64,000 nucleotides of DNA from Rhynchonema sp. JSB1_4 (lineage: Eukaryota; Nematoda; Chromadorea; Monhysterida; Xyalidae), in the NCBI GenBank assembly GCA_030248065.1, contig JASAMV010000742.1, positions 96,928-160,927 on the forward strand, in the 5' to 3' direction. The notes under the pieces are model-generated. The model saw nothing but the letters and a program-made list of their open reading frames with translations, was not told the origin of the DNA and searched no databases. A program made the position numbers and the translations under genes. Below, one piece after another: positions 1 through 15,277 of this stretch; within the stretch, counting starts at the first letter, position 1, and every line of letters begins with the position of its first letter.

Positions 1-458
1 AAACAGCAGCAAGTCATGGGCTGAAAGTTCGCTGCCCACCCAAGGAACGGGATCAATCAAAAGATAACGACGCGCAATAAATGTGTGTGCTCACTCATAG
101 CGGTGCACATGATGTCTGTATGCGGGTGGCACTACGTGCTGACTAGTCGTTGAAACATCAGTTGGTGAGCTGGCTTCAGCAGTTTTGTCTCTGTGCGGGC
201 ATTTGCCCTGCCGCTGGCGTCGCACGAACCGCTGCATCTTGCCCAACTGGCTGTCCTCCCAGTCGAGGATTATCGATCGACGATTTATGACGATCCCGGG
301 CCGATTCGGCTCGTCGATATCGCCCCGACCTGAGAGAGAATGTTGGTTGGCTGCAAATTGCGTTTTCGATGGCCAAAATTAGAGACTTCGGTCATGCATC
401 TGGTATGTGACCAGGGCGCGGCCGAAGTGGACGCATCGTAAAGTTTCATGCCGACCGG
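1..458. other. Sequence downstream of netrin, no gene seen
   Basis: No supported exon on either strand. The short open frames overlap one another without conserved motifs or splice-site logic. Part is probably 3' untranslated sequence of the minus-strand netrin gene, whose stop codon lies at its right edge. Confidence 0.4.
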
Positions 459-3400
459 TCACAGACTGTACAAAGTCTCTTGTGCATGAACACGACTCGA
501 ACTTGTATACTCCCAGAGCCTTCTCGTCCAAAATCGTTTGCGATTCCCGTGGTCATCTGGTGCATTCGCACTGACGATGTCCTGCGGCTCACTCCGCCCT
601 TGAAAATGGGCAACCGAAGCACACACAGGGTGCATTTTGCTCGGACACATAGGCAGAGTCCTTTGGCAAAGGTGTAACCAACCCATTATGAGATAATATC
701 TGCCGACTCTGATCTTCGGACACTTGCACTTGTAGTCGACCTGTGCCTGCCACAGTGATGTTTCACCGCGGTACACATTGACGCCGATCTCGCGTTTGAA
801 GACGGCGTTGATGGCCAATCGATACTTGACCCAGCCATCAACGACCTCGCGACCGATTATCTGACCGCGGACCGCTGCAGACAAGGACTTGAGTCTATAT
901 TCTATTTTGGTAATGAAATTGTTATGGTTATGATTATTTGAGGTTTACAAGTCACGTACCATACTCCCTCCTGCAGAACTTGCGCTGGTTCAGTCGTTTG
1001 GGCGTTGCACGGCATTTCCTGCATTTGTCTGCAATTATAAGTATCAATTTGCAACTTGAATGTCGCAAAATTTTTTTGAGCTTTGTTACATTCTCCCTAG
1101 GATATCACCTGCATCTATTCTCATGTTCCGTGACCAACTTCAATGGTACAGCATACTCCTCGCTTGAAGTCAAAAAGTTTGAGTTTCAACTTTGATATTA
1201 ATTTATTGATTGACATCTGACGAAACTTGGTACATTTGATCACCTGCATCAGATTACACGCACCCCTGTGTTGTGCAAGACTCAATCCCGCAATTTCATT
1301 TCGCAATGAGACACAAAAATGGCAATATCTATCAATCTTGCGTGTTGTGTATTTTGATTTTATAGATAAAATACATATTCCTTTTTCTTATTCTAACACG
1401 CTGTAACTTGCGTACGTGTGTGTTTACAAATATAGCCCTCTAACACCTAAACAAAATGAGATTTCCCCTTGCCGCCTGCCGCTACTCAACCTAAAATGCA
1501 GCAGCGGCCGGGCAAAAGATTTTATTTTATTACATTTATTCAATTTTAATACGCGCTTTCACACTGTTTTCTGCTATGTTACACACAATGCACTGCGGGT
1601 GTGCGAGTGTGTTTGTGACTTAATTCAATAAATTTTGTTGCGCTGTGGGTCAAGAAAATACGTATTTTTCCTCAACAATACCCTGGGCATGTAACAACAG
1701 CAAGTTTGTTGTTGTGGTCAGAACATATGTAACACAATTGTGAACTTACTTACTCACTCACACTGTCACCTCACATGCTTTCACTCACCACACACGCAGG
1801 CTTTGCGTCAAAATCTGAAAGCAACTTTCCCACATTGCTATTCCACGCATACACATGTTTATGTGCCAGGAAATATGAACTTTCCTAGAATTTTATGAAC
1901 CTTCATGCAGCGAGTCAACAAAATTTATGAATGAGGTGCAAAAATGACTCATTTGGCGTTGTTGTGTTTTTTCTTTTTTGCGTAAAAGTGTGAACTCGTG
2001 CGATTGCCTTGAATCATAGGGCGGTCGGTCACGCACAAAGTCTTACTGTAGCTAGATGATGGGTCTCGAGTGAAGTTTTACCACCTTTACAACATACACA
2101 TACATATGTAGATGAACCATAAATAAATTCGAACATCCTACAGTACACCCGCATAAACAACGTTCACTGTCGAGCTGGTTTAAAATTGCTTTATTGCGCG
2201 CGCACATTCAAAAATGATAAATGATTTTATTTTAGCCGATTGTCACCTCTTTTGGTTGCACGCGTGGTTGCGTTTCAGTTTCGCTTGCTTGACAATGCAA
2301 ACAAAATGGCCTTGTTGATATTATAGCGCATTGACTAATTGATTGCTTGCACAAGTATTTCTTGAAAATATCTTGTCTGAAAAACATGCGGAGAACAAAC
2401 ACAAGATGGTTGAAACAGCTTACCTCCTGATTTCGATTTTCCGGATGCGGCCACACTGTTGGTTTTGCTGTCTCCGTTGAGAGCCATCGTGGGAACACCT
2501 GGGAAAATTGTGGCATGAAACGCTGTCTACGATCAATTGTACTGAGGCCACCGATGGGCATGATAACAACCGTGGGTTATTGCTATTTCTCACCGTGTGT
2601 TATTTTCAACGGCTGAGTTTATGGGATTAATGAAGCAAAAGAGAGAGACACGAAGCTGAACGAAGAAAGAATTAGGACACTCACGGACACAAGGTGCGAT
2701 CGGTGATCGACTCTGTTGATATCCATGTGCACAACGATTGCACGTCAGTCCGGTCACTCCTGGTTTGCACGGACATTGACCGGTCGTCTGGTTACAATGA
2801 CGACCAAGCGAGCCAACTGGGTGACAGTCACATTCTGGAAAAAATGCGCAAATCTCAAAAATAATTAATTGTAGTCGGATCATCCCTCCGCAATATGAAC
2901 TTCCAATGTCAGCATGACACCATCTGCATATTCAGTGTAGCCTCTTCCATCATTCTGATTTTGTTGTTTCCCCCATGCCTGCCCGTTGTTGTTGTAATTT
3001 CCCACTCGGCAGTTAAGCCAGAGTTTATTCAACGAGACCAATAAGCTGGTCTTTTGTCGCTGTTCACATTATTGTCACTCCCCTCCGTTCCGAACGTCGA
3101 ATTTTCATTTTCTACCCGTTTGCTTCTGTTTGCCTCCACTTTACCTGTTATCCCATAATCTGTTTCAAAGCTGTACCCCATCCCCGCCTTCGATTCATTT
3201 CAGCTACCCACATCGGCTTTAGATTACAATTTTCGCCGCCTTTTTTCTCGTATGTTTTGTCATAGGGTATTTGTAATCCTGTTCTGTTTACTTTCACACA
3301 ATAATGTATTTTGGATTGGTATTGCTTGGGCTTGTGGTTGAACACCTTTATTTTGCTTTATACAGAAAAACAAAGTGATAAATTGCATATCGCACAATGC

Positions 3401-6400
3401 AAAGTGAAAGATTTATTTCTTGCCCTGTTTTCATTTTCCCCGCCCAAAGATGCACAAGAGTCTGAAAACGTTGGTTTTTAATCATCCATGCTTCGCGCGG
3501 GACCGTAACAACATCACAAAAAACTTCCTTTATACAAATAGGTTACATTGTTAAGGTAACAATAATGCAATAGTTCCCCGTTTGGCTTATGTGTAACTAA
3601 TGTGAAGCACGCTTGATGACAGCACAGCTACTTTCGTCATTTTCAATTGTCCCGAAAATGAATGTGGGACCTCTTTTCCCTTCTGTACGCACATGTACAG
3701 TACATACCCAATCTATAGTGTGTATAGTGTATAGGTATACCTACTACAAGTTTGGAACTTTTGTACTTCTGAGGGGTCTGTCATATCAGGGTGCACCTAT
3801 AGCTTTGGTATCGGAGCGTGCCAAACACGAAATTGGGTTCATTTCAGTGGCCGGGACATGTAGACAGGTTTTTAGCACAATTCTCATGACAATACCGTAC
3901 ACACGCCAAAGACAGTTGCATTTCAGCTCATGCCCCTCTACCCCGAGGCCATGCTTATCGACTTGGTGACATGACAATGACCCGAACTACAGAACATGAA
4001 CAAACTTAGCACCGTTCGCGCCCTGGGACCTGTGATGAAAGTTGGTGTGCACGCTCAGCATCCACTGTGTAATCTAGTACTTGATACAGAAAGGTGGACC
4101 CCGATGTGTGGTACCAGGTACCGCTGTGGGTGAAAACTATATGGCAAACATGGGGCTACTTAGAATTCTGGACACGTCATAACAGTGTGTGCCTAAGGAT
4201 GTATGTATTTGGGCTTTTTGATTAAAATACCAAAAACAAACACAGTTATATTTTCTTGCAGTGTGTGAGCCCCATGTCTCTTTCGCGAAAAAAATCGCGC
4301 GAACACAAAACATGGGTCTGAGACTGAGCCGTAAACTAACTAGATTATGAGCCGTGCCAGGCCAGACCCGGTCTCAGAGCTGAATCCCCTCGGTCAGCCC
4401 AGCCAGCTCAAGCAAGTGAGTCCTTGTAATTTGCATATTTCACCTATGTAAACCCCGACGAACAGAATATAAAATTTTATGACAATGTTACTTTGGGTAG
4501 GCGCATGTTACCGACACCTAAAAGCACACTTCTGGTTTGCCTGGTGCTAACTAACTGACCTAACCTGATTAAACTTTGTAGCCGCGGGCCAAATGGTGTC
4601 GACCTTGGTAAACACGCATAACTTGGGACGCGAAAAACACTCAAACTTATGAAAATTTATGGTTCATACAGTGCGGTGCAGGGTTTCGGTTTAACGACGC
4701 GGTAACAAACAGGCCAGTGTCATGCGAATTAATATTTCGGTGAGAAATCAAAGGATGTCAAAACTAGAGGTGAAAAACTTCGAAATCATAAACTCCCTGC
4801 CGTGGCGCTTATCGCTCTGGGAGTGTCATCTTTACTACAAATCTTCACCGACCAAGCGGCACATTAGTACATCATCTGAATAATATCGTTAGTTCTTGTG
4901 TAATTTCACTGCTGTCGCGTCCAAAGTAAATAACAACAAAGTTTCCTTCTGGCTGAGCATAACACCGAGGTTATGAATGACCCATGTGTAAATGAAGGCA
5001 TTGAATAATACGGTAGCCACTGCGAGTGGCCACGCGCCATCCGTACTGTCCATAATGGGGGTGCTTTTGTTCCCTTTCTGTAAAATATTTGGTCCACTAA
5101 GTGTGTTGGAACTGTCATCGTGCTTGGTATCCAAACTCGTTTTTCGAAGTTGCCTAAGATGTCTGAATACTGTATGTGCGTAAACGGTGTCAATAAGCGT
5201 GCTATTGATACTGGACTCAAACACAAAAGGACCCCAGATTGTGTGCTTTGACGTACTATATGTATCAATAGCAACGTCCCTGTTAACATTTGAACGTAAT
5301 TGACCCCAGGAATTTGCAACGGAACCACGGGCACTGGCTGGCCTTTCTAAATAAGGGTCCGGTAGAAAAATTGAAAAATCACACACACACACACACACGA
5401 ACACTTACCCAAGCAAGCCTTGCGATGTGTGATCGGCCGGGTCGGGTCCCGGTAATATCCGACCTTGCAGTAATGACAGTTGCGTCCGGCCGTGTTGTGC
5501 TTGCAATTCAGGCAAACTCCGCCCGATTTACGACCGCTCAACTGATAGAGCTCCATGTCGAAACGACATCGACGTGCGTGTAGATTGCAATTGCAGGCTG
5601 GAATGCGGTTGGTTTCAGAATACAAGATTGTATTTGGTATAGGTGCGTCACCACCAATTGGAACGATAATACGGGTGACAGATCCGCACTGATTTTATTT
5701 CCTTGTGCAATACTGCTTTTCCCCCAACATGATAAACATGACACTTTCCACTCACACGCAATCCCTAAACTCAAACATCAGCCGTCAAAAAGAGTGAAAA
5801 ACGAGATTTTTTCCTGTGATATTTTGTCGGAAACTCAACACCCCATGCTGTGTCACATATTTGTTGCATGCGCATATTTTTTGCTGCAAAGTCACAAAGT
5901 GTTACACATGTTTTTGTTGGATTTTTACGTTTTTTGGGCGCGTAACATCTTCGTTTCTGTTTATTCCTCCCTCGGGATGCGTTTGGCAATATGTTTGTTT
6001 TTCACACAAAAATGTTATACAAAGTGCCATTTATTTTGATGGGATTTTTATGAGGCTCAGTTCAGAATTATTTGACACCATATTCTTATGTACAGTAGGT
6101 ATACATAATGCTTCATGCTTGGTATTACAGTTTGTTTACACGTTGTCACAGTGTTACCAGAAAGCTGCTCATTGGCGTTATAAGCAAGATTCATAAGCTG
6201 TCAGCGACGCAACCCAAAATCGGCTTAAACGATCTGATTAATGAACAGATTTGCGGTGTTATGCCATGGGTACTCGTGTATCTCGTGCCACAGGCTTAAC
6301 CACTGTAATGAGGTGACCTGGTTATGGTGCTGAGCTCAAGTAAGGAGACCCCTACTCAAATGCACTCTGACATGAAAAGCATTGAGAATACGGCAACAGT

Positions 6401-9400
6401 GACCTAGCCATACAGTAAGCAAGCAACTTGAAGCATTTTCATTAAAATTTCCGCGTCTAGGTCGTTCGTTATATTTTAGGAAATTACGTCCATTGCGCTG
6501 CTAAGAAACTCAGGGGTTCAGAGAGGATAATCTTTCCTGAAATGAAGGGTGGGACTTTTAATTTCAGCAACTCGTGCTCGAGTAATGTAAATCATGTGTG
6601 AATATTTCACCCTAATTTACCGCCCTCACCCGTTTCAAATACCTACATTATCAATGTGCATATTTATCCGACCCATTCTATGCAAACGTACATACGTATG
6701 TCTACAGCAACAATAGCAGGCATACAGCCCTGTCCGGGACCTATTGCTGCTACCGTAATAAACCGCAAATATTTAATCAGAGGGTTAGGTGTGCACCCCA
6801 TTTGTGTGCATAGCTGAACCACAGACGCAATTATCGGTGCAATCCGACGGCTGGTTGGGACAACTGGTCTTACAAGTTTGTCCATACAGGTGTAAATAGC
6901 AGAAATCTGTTTTTAATTTGGTTGTCAAATGCGTTGAGATGCAAAAATGAAGGCACATATCAAAGCCCAATCGCGAAAACATTACCAACGCACCAATTAG
7001 CGCACATGCAGGCTTTGTTTTCTACGTTGGCTTCAGGTCGTTTATGGCCAAGGCTACTCCATAATTCACGCACATCCGTTCCCGAACAGAAAAAGGTGTG
7101 AAAATAAAATTTTGGCTGAATAAATAATTTATATTACACCCGAAGCGCTTATACGTCCGTACAGAGCCTCCGCGGGTGTGCGAAACCACGCTCGTGCTGT
7201 ACCCATTGGTTCAGATCGAAATTAAATTTGGTGCTTTATATCGTTCTTAGCGGGAATTCAATTGTCATCATGTGTGTTCGTCTCAGTGAAAACTTATCGC
7301 ATTCGCGTGTGTGCATGTGCAGATAGCGTTTTTTGCAATTATGCCCGTGCCTGTCGCAAACCGGTACCCACGGTGAAGCACGGAAACATGAACGCAACAA
7401 AAATGTTTCGAACGTTGTTCCAAATTTATGTCAAGCTTATCGAAAACGTGGTAATGTGAATACGTAGCGCATCTACACACGGAAACAGCTAACCAACTTT
7501 TGTTAATGTGGCCCAAGTGCACTATCATGATGATGACCCCGCCTCAAGTATAAGCGATCACGGGCGTTTATGGCCGCAATTATTGCTGGCAAATGGGCAA
7601 CGGGCGGACGGATGCGTTATCTTTTGATACATAAACACACAGCCAATTATCATCCCAACATGAACGTTTCGGTACGGTGTCCGCCGCGATGAATCATGAA
7701 CAAGTGAAACATTTGCTCATCCTGTTCAACATGACGCACAAGTGCCACAGACTCGGTGAACTCGGTGATGTTTCACGTCGCACTTGTTGAAAAATCAGCA
7801 TACACACACTCAAACAGGCACCACACACACGCAAGTACCGGACCGGCCCGTGCCGCAGTATTCTACGCATGCCCGGACGTATTGATATCAGAGATCAGCG
7901 GGGGGCGCGCGCTGAAAGGGTGCGTTGAGATGATTTATGGCAGAGAACGGCTGTTGATGTGTGATGTGCAATAAAAGGATGCCACGACGATACCCAGAAG
8001 AATTGCACGGGCCACTAGGCTGACACCGATACTATCATTCACATCTCAGTTAGTGAGAAATGCATGATCAATCATTAGACTACTGGCTGCACTGTTTCTT
8101 TGAGTAAATTTTCACTCGTCAATTGTACCCATCCCGGTCCCCATGTCTGCTGTTTGGGCTTTTGTGACTCTCTGTCTGTGTCCAATGTCGCGCATCTATG
8201 ATAATACTAGATCCGATTAACTACTATTCAGTTTTGAATAGTATGCGATTACCACTGCTGTCACAAACAAAAAAACGCGCCAGCATGTATACTGTATAAA
8301 TGTATGTATCAATACCTGCATGATTGGACCTTTCTTTCGATGATAACAATCTAATAAATCGAGGCAGGTGCATGCCGCGCCAACCAAGAATGTTTATTTT
8401 GCGGCGCAGCAAAATTCCGCAAGGAGCGAGACTCTCACACCCCCAGAAGCCAAGAAAGAGAAAGATGGTCCTTGACCCTTCACCAGGATTGAAAGGTGTC
8501 CACCAGAAATGGGCACCCTGCCGACTAAAGGCTCAAAGTTGTATAATAATGAGAGCGATTGCAGCTGCATCAGGGTACAGGTGCCTTGGGCAATAAACAA
8601 TGGGATTGGGAAATCATGATCATACATCTTAGACCTTGTGGCAGATATGATGGGTTCCTTCGGATGCAAATGGGTTCACACCTGTTGGTGGTGTATCACA
8701 GGCTGCTGTATTGGGTAATCCTGTGCAACATCATGCTTGACTTTTGCTTGAGTTGATGAGAGTGCTGTGGGAACGCATCGTTGTTGGAGGCAAAGCCGTA
8801 AAAGAGAAAGTGACGCTTGGCAGCAATGGGCGTGCTTGCATGAGACGCTACAACAAGCTGATGTTACTGCAAGATTTTAGCAACGCAGTGCGCTAGTACT
8901 CTGTTAAGGCATCACAATCAGACATCCCAGAATAATTGCCATTGATTGCTGCACTTACGGACACATTCATGTGCGTTGTCAGCGGTTGCCCTGCCCCACG
9001 GTCGATCGTAATGGAACGGTTTGCATCGTTCACAATCTGTGCCCGCTGTGTTGTGACGACATTGACAAACGTACTTGCCCATGTTGTCAATCACACATTG
9101 TGATGCGTGACCGTTGCACTTGCAGCTGAAACATTGCATTCGTTTGGATTACACTTATTTGAACATTCGTCATTACGAGTTGAAGTCGAAATCACCAGGT
9201 TGGCTGGTGACTCCAGCATTACTCTTGTTATCATTCCCATTGGTTACATGTCACCTATAACACCTGTAATCGCACACTCGCACCAGAAACATCACGTAAT
9301 ACAAGCATGAAACGAAATAGCATCCGAAAAAGCAACATCAATGATTGACTATACCGAAGCACTACTGTGTCCAACTCAACACCCACCGTCCGCCCACAGC

Positions 9401-10536
9401 CAAGTCTGCCATCGAATAGAAGAAATGTTCGCGTCCGGGTTCGGCCGTCACATTTGGCTCGAGCCCATCGACTCCGTAGACTTCTGCTTGATCCACCGAC
9501 AGACGATTGAACACAACACGGATGTCGGTCGCTGTGATCCAGTCCTGCAGTGAAAAACAGCTTTGTAATTTATTTTCTGGAAACGAGTGTAAAATCGAGA
9601 AATTCCCCCAACCTGCAGCACGGCCGAGTGCTCAAAATCGTAACTGGATGGTCGGCCCTCGAGTGTGGCGAACGCAATACGATCGCCGCGACGCGCCTCC
9701 ATGCCAACTGGAAAAAATTTTATGTAAAAATTTTCTCCGATTTCTTTTTTCTGTGGAAAAACAGAAAAACCTACCATTGTTATAATGCGCATGCGCGTCC
9801 GTACAAAGCGCCTCCTGCTCGTTGTGCTTCGAGATGGGCACATTGGGCTGCCTGCCATACATGGCACGACATTGACTCGAATAGAATTGGAACGGTTGCC
9901 ATGACTTGCCGAAGTCGGTCGATTTATAGATGGCCAGACTGTCGGGCCGCTGGTTGCAGAACTGCAGACTCACATAGGTCAGTTCGTACTTTTTGCCCAA
10001 CGATAGTGTGAGCGTTACGTTGTTGGAATAGTCAATGGCCGGCTCCGATACCCAACATGTCAGATTGTGGGGATTGTTGTGATCAGTCAACAGGCTGGCT
10101 GGGTGTTGTTTGTCGAGCTGCTGCGCGTCGCACACGTCACACTCCTCCACCAATCGACGGTCGATGTTTTGTTTGACGATGCAGAATCTGTGTGATGTTA
10201 CAATAGGAACTTCAAGGAATAGATATTGATCAGAATCACAGCACTCGAAGGAATGATTTAGTCCAAAAACCAAAACTCGTAGTTAGAAGGTCCTATATCC
10301 TGAACTAACCGATTGGCCTCCTTGATTCCACAAGTGCTCGACGCGATCACAGGCTTGCCAAATGCGGCGTTGATAAAATTCGGCACGCATCTGACGGGTC
10401 GGCCCCGTTCGTCATAACAGGGATCGCGATCGGGCTGGCGAATTCCGAACATGTTGAAATACGCTGCCCTGCCACCCGAGGGTACACCCAGGATTAGCAG
10501 AGTGGCCAGTAACCATAATATGGGACGGTCCATCAT
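459..10536 (-). CDS. Netrin (UNC-6/netrin-1 type secreted axon guidance cue), 10 exons
   Basis: Secreted laminin-related guidance ligand for DCC/UNC-40 and UNC5-type receptors. Exons in coding order: 10536-10310, 10187-9775, 9708-9613, 9544-9387, 9125-8959, 5597-5409, 2834-2695, 2498-2424, 1028-960, 874-459. Together 1950 bp, 649 aa, all phases consistent. The first exon starts with [14 protein letters not shown], a hydrophobic signal peptide, then the laminin N-terminal domain ([29 protein letters not shown], FKxFHYDRPW-type landmarks). Three laminin-EGF repeats follow, including [22 protein letters not shown] and [13 protein letters not shown] short low-complexity linker leads into the NTR/C345C domain ([21 protein letters not shown]). 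The 69-bp exon at 960-1028 is too short for an ORF search but supplies the NTR cysteines and joins both neighbours in frame. Length is close to that of other netrins. The largest introns are 5598-8958, 2835-5408 and 1029-2423. The last roughly 60 residues are less conserved than the rest. Confidence 0.96.
1029..2423. other. Netrin intron 8, no internal gene seen
   Basis: Intron between the linker exon and the first NTR exon. AT-rich, with no recognisable coding segment or repeat family. Confidence 0.5.
2835..5408. other. Netrin intron 6, no internal gene seen
   Basis: Intron between the second and third laminin-EGF exons. The open frames at 3613-3969 and 4889-5404 are unsupported. The only clear repeat is a short CA run beside the splice donor. 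Confidence 0.5.
5380..5398 (+). repeat. (CA)n dinucleotide run
   Basis: About nine CA units beginning roughly 10 bases inside netrin intron 6 from its donor. On the sense strand this is a GT run just downstream of the 5' splice site. Confidence 0.9.
5598..8958. other. Netrin intron 5, no internal gene seen
   Basis: About 3.4 kb between the first and second laminin-EGF exons. No coding segment with splice support was found on either strand and no transposon ends were recognised. Confidence 0.5.
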
Positions 10537-13500
10537 TTTGGTGCGTTGTTGGCGGGTGTTGGCTCACATGTTTAAGTATTGCGCCGATAAGTTGCGATTA
10601 ACCGCCGGGCTTTGTGGTGATTGGGCTATTATTTGAGAATCGGAAATGTGTCTAAAGGGCTGAAATTTATGCGGCTTTGATGTTCATAGTCACTATGTAA
10701 ACTAGGTATATACCCGTACAAAAGCATGATTCTTTTGTTGTGTGAAACAGCAAACATGCCCTGCGGACTACGGCATATAAACAGAACTCATTAAACCATG
10801 ACCACATGCAGGGAGCGACGAATAAAGCACAAAAATAGAAATATAAACAGATCGTACCGACAAAATGGGCATAATAAGAATAAAAACAACTACTGCCTGC
10901 TCATGCTCACAAGCTCTCACACACCCTGGGTGGCCTCCCTATCGATAGGACACCATAGGTGGCCAGTTGTTGGGAACTATGAATGTGTTCGTGAGCGTCC
11001 ATAGCTGGTAATTTGAGTGTGCCCCAATGCGAGTACATCATAAATGTCACTTACATATAAAAACTCAAAGTGGGTTTGCCAGGGCACAACACAACGCGCA
11101 AATCAGGTGTTGAACAATGCATCAGAAATTAATCCGACTGTTTTCTTTTCTAGAACAGTTTCTGGCATGATGTAAAAAACTGAAATATGATTCTTCTGTC
11201 TGCTTAAAATAAAACTTCATGAACACAGCCAGGAAATCAATGTGGTCGCAAGCAAGGTCGCTGCACATTTTTTGTTCTGCACCAACACAAACCGAAAAAA
11301 CATTCCTTATCGCTCACAGATTTGACAGGAAATGTGCTAAAGTTCGGTTGGTTAGACACAATCATGTTATAATGATCACGAACCATGGACAACTTTGAAA
11401 TAAAATTGGGCCCCGTTTTTTTGTGAAGTACACATTCCAATGTAGGGAAACCAAACAACCCAAAGTAATACCCCAGGCCTAATCATAATCATTGGTTTAT
11501 ACACGAGCCAACAAACCTAACGCCATTATCCGCAACAGACAAAACATACCGGGGTGGCGAAAAACCTATACCACCAACACACATTACGCCTATATTACAA
11601 TGTAACTTGCAGGCGTGATTATAGTGATCAGATAAATTGATATCGCTGATCTAATTATATGTAGAACGTGCGACTTAGTCAATTGATCCATCTATCATTG
11701 CGATAATGGCGGGCAATAGATCATTTTTAGATTTAGACATCTCTCTCGCATACAACTGCGTTACACGTCGAAAAACTGAAACCACAAGAATTTGCATAAA
11801 TTCTGGACGGCATAAGTTTCAGATAACGCAACGCGCTTGGGCCGCCTGCGCCTGTGGACTTGTCATGTAGGATCATATCAAAGTTCAGAGTTGAGAAAAG
11901 GTTGCCTAAACGGCGCTGCGGTAGTTCTGTCGTTTGTGCTTACAATGCTGTTCATGTTGATTCACTAATCACTCACTGCGTTACTAACGTAACATACGAA
12001 CCATAGCAGAACTTTCTTGGCAAATTCACAAAGTAAGCAAATTTTTGAGAAGATGCCGAAAGAGGGTAACAACGTAATTTTTCAGCAGCAACACTAGGCT
12101 ACACCAAAATGGTGTAAAACAATTTGTCATTAGTGGGGGCCGGTCGGTAACTGGTATGGGATGACAAAAAACAACAATAACAACATGTGCAGGAGTGAAG
12201 AACCAAAATTGAGTGCCACTAATTCGTATGGGGCCCGAGCCTCTTGTGAGGTCCAGGGGGCCGACTGGCAAAAATGTGCTAAACAAGACGCCAAAAGGAT
12301 TCTTGTAACACTCGGTCACGGTGCCACACGCGTTTCTGACCACTTCATTGTAACAGCCCGAGATTTGAAATTTTCTGTCCATCCTGTTTGGGACAAGTGA
12401 GTGACGGGTGTAACGGGCAGATGGTCGTTCTAGACAAATTGCCAGCACAAAGCACAATGATAACAACAATGAAAAGAGGTGTGGATTTTCACACTTACAC
12501 AACTTGTGCAAAAGTTAGATCGAGTAGCGAATTACACTTGGCTTACGATTTGACCAAAGCTGTTCAAAACTTGTAACAAACAGGCAGACAGAGCAAGACT
12601 GGGCAAAGGAAAACAGCCGCGTAGGATGTAAATCTAGATCAGCGGGACAGTGACAGGTTACAACTCTGATCTTCACCAAAACAATTCATTTTCACAGAGT
12701 ACTCTTGTAAGTATAAACTAACCAACTTGGAACTTGAAAGGGTAACAATAAACTTTGCCCATTTTGTGTTTTAATTGAAAAAATACAAGACGCTGCCACC
12801 AGGGTAACCGAGTATTTACTGAACTATTACAACAAAAAATACCTAAAAGTTACGCTGTGATAGGAACTCAATTAAACGCCACTGCAATAAAAATGAAAAT
12901 GAATTTCCATTTCTTGCATGTGCAGGCATTTGCACGGTCACCAAAACCAACAAAACCGAATGAGTTACACAATACTTTCCTTTGCGCCGCATTTGCGCCA
13001 CTGTGAAATTTCTGGCAGCAAAATCTGCGCACATTATACGGTAGCCAGGGTGGATGCGCGCTGAGCGCCACACCGCGGTGGATATGACACGCGAGTGAGA
13101 GGCTCTCTGGAAGCACCCGTGGCAGTCGTACGAATATGGGTTGCTTCAAAAGACATAAACTGATTTTCCTCACGCCTTTTGTAATCGCATGGACCATGTC
13201 TAATCCACAAAAAGCTCCGAAGCGCATGTTGCCCAAAAATTGGTGTCAAGTATCATTAACGGTGCACTGCGCGCGCGATTTTGACACTTGAGGCGTTGGG
13301 AAGTCACCATGTGTAGCAGGGGTGAGAATGATTATCTCATCAAAATGAACATTGGGTCGAAACAGTGATCTGAGAAAAATTTGAGGCTCTCTGCCACGCA
13401 GAGAAGAAATTTTGTCCCGTTGTGAGATGTTCACGTTACAGAAAATAAATGGCGCGCATCCTCAAGAAGCCAAGAGGTGCCCGCGAGCCAGCAGAAAAAT

Positions 13501-15277
13501 CGCCTTTTGCCAATAAATGGCCCGTAAACTCGGAATACACAATGAGCCAATTGACACCAGCATGGTGATGGACAATAGACGTCAAACTGTGACATTCAGT
13601 GCTGGGGTTGGGGAAAAAGTGACTCGTTTCTCTTCGCTTTTGTTAGCTGATCTGAGATGGACAATTGTTACGGGGATAAATTATGGGGATGGGTTACACA
13701 GTGTTGACCAAATTAATGTTAGGTCATTGTTTTGCGATATTTCTGCACATTATACTGTATCTTGACAGGTTACGCACTCATAAGAAATGGAACCAAACAT
13801 CTAGTTGTAATTGGGCAACAAAAACATCTAAAATTAGGCTCCTTGACAATTTTGCTGGCTTTCTGTCCAAGCCAACTCTCTTGACACACAAAAAAGTAGT
13901 TTTCTGTTTCTTCAGGGCCGCTTAATGTCAGTGAATAAATACTGTTTTTAGACCGACAAAAGTGATACAGATTAGTAGCCTCCCCGAGCCCCGTGTTCCA
14001 CAAAAGGTACTACATAATCCGGCAGGCTACATATTCGTGCCTGGTACGGAAACTCCACATTTGCTAAGCCGCTAGCGCCGAAAAGTTATCAACTTTTTAT
14101 CACGAAAAACGCGACAGGTACAAATGACTGCATACCTTTCTGCTTTGCTTTATGAAAAACGAAGTCTTGCGTGACAACAGTTCATATCATTATACTCTGC
14201 AGTTTATAAACGGATTTACTATGTGTTGGTTGTCAGAATTTGCTGATTATTTTCGCAACATTGGAGGAAAACTGATCATGTACAAAGACATGCACAATGT
14301 TACAAAAGTCACTACTTTCCTGTCTTGAGCTTGCCAGTACCGTACCCAAGATACGCCCGTATTTATATCAATAATTGCTGTGTGCGCTGTGCTTGTGGAC
14401 AGGGCTTCCTGTGAAGTGTTTCAATGCCGCTTGCAAACCATGAGCGGTTCGCGGCTGGCTAAACTTTCAAGAGAAAGTGCAACTGAGCTATAACCAGCAC
14501 CAATAAGCACAATGAAACATCAGCGTACACTATATAGCCATCTGGTTTTAAAAATATATTGTCCGGTGTACTGTGGGATGAATGGATACCTTACGTAACC
14601 ACACATCTGATGTGCCACATCGTACGAGCAACATCTAGCTGACCGCGGCATGACATTGTTAACTGACCGCGACCACATGAACTGACAATGTGGTTTTAGT
14701 AACGGACTCTTTGCATAAAAGTTTAGTGTTTACAGGAAACTATGAACCGGAATTGACATGGATATCTGTACCGCTGTGGTTAGTCGAAGTTTGAGTGTGG
14801 CCGCCGGATAATTATGGAAATGATTGCTTTTTTGCAAAATGGATAGCCCGCTGCTTGAGACTTTTGCTAAGCCGCAAAATGATCACAGACCAAAATAGCC
14901 TCGACCTTTGTTTGCGAGCGCAATTTGCCTGATACAGACACGGTGATTAGGTCACCACATATCATTTCTTCACAACTCGCCCGAATTATAATTCCACCAC
15001 CCACATTGTTTATGTTACTTGGATAAAAAATGCGATCTACGGGTGTGCAATAGTAGTAGCGTATAACCAAACCGAAATATGGAAAGCTGAAAGTTTAGTA
15101 TGCAAATTTCACAGGTTTTGCACTCATGGCAAGTGTCTTGGTTCTGAAAAGGGCGCGGGCGTGGGTTACGAATAGAAAAATAAAAACCTGTAGGTGCACA
15201 CAATATCACGTGGCAGCAACGGCAAAGTTTATAAATTGTAACCACAATTGTACGAAATCGTGCAACTGAAGACTCAA
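10537..15277. other. Gene-free 4.7-kb interval between netrin and astacin
   Basis: The starts of netrin (minus) and astacin (plus) face away from each other, so both promoters must lie here. The longest open frame (161 aa, minus, 12026-12511) has no recognisable domain and is not flanked by a convincing exon chain. No repeat family is apparent. Confidence 0.5.
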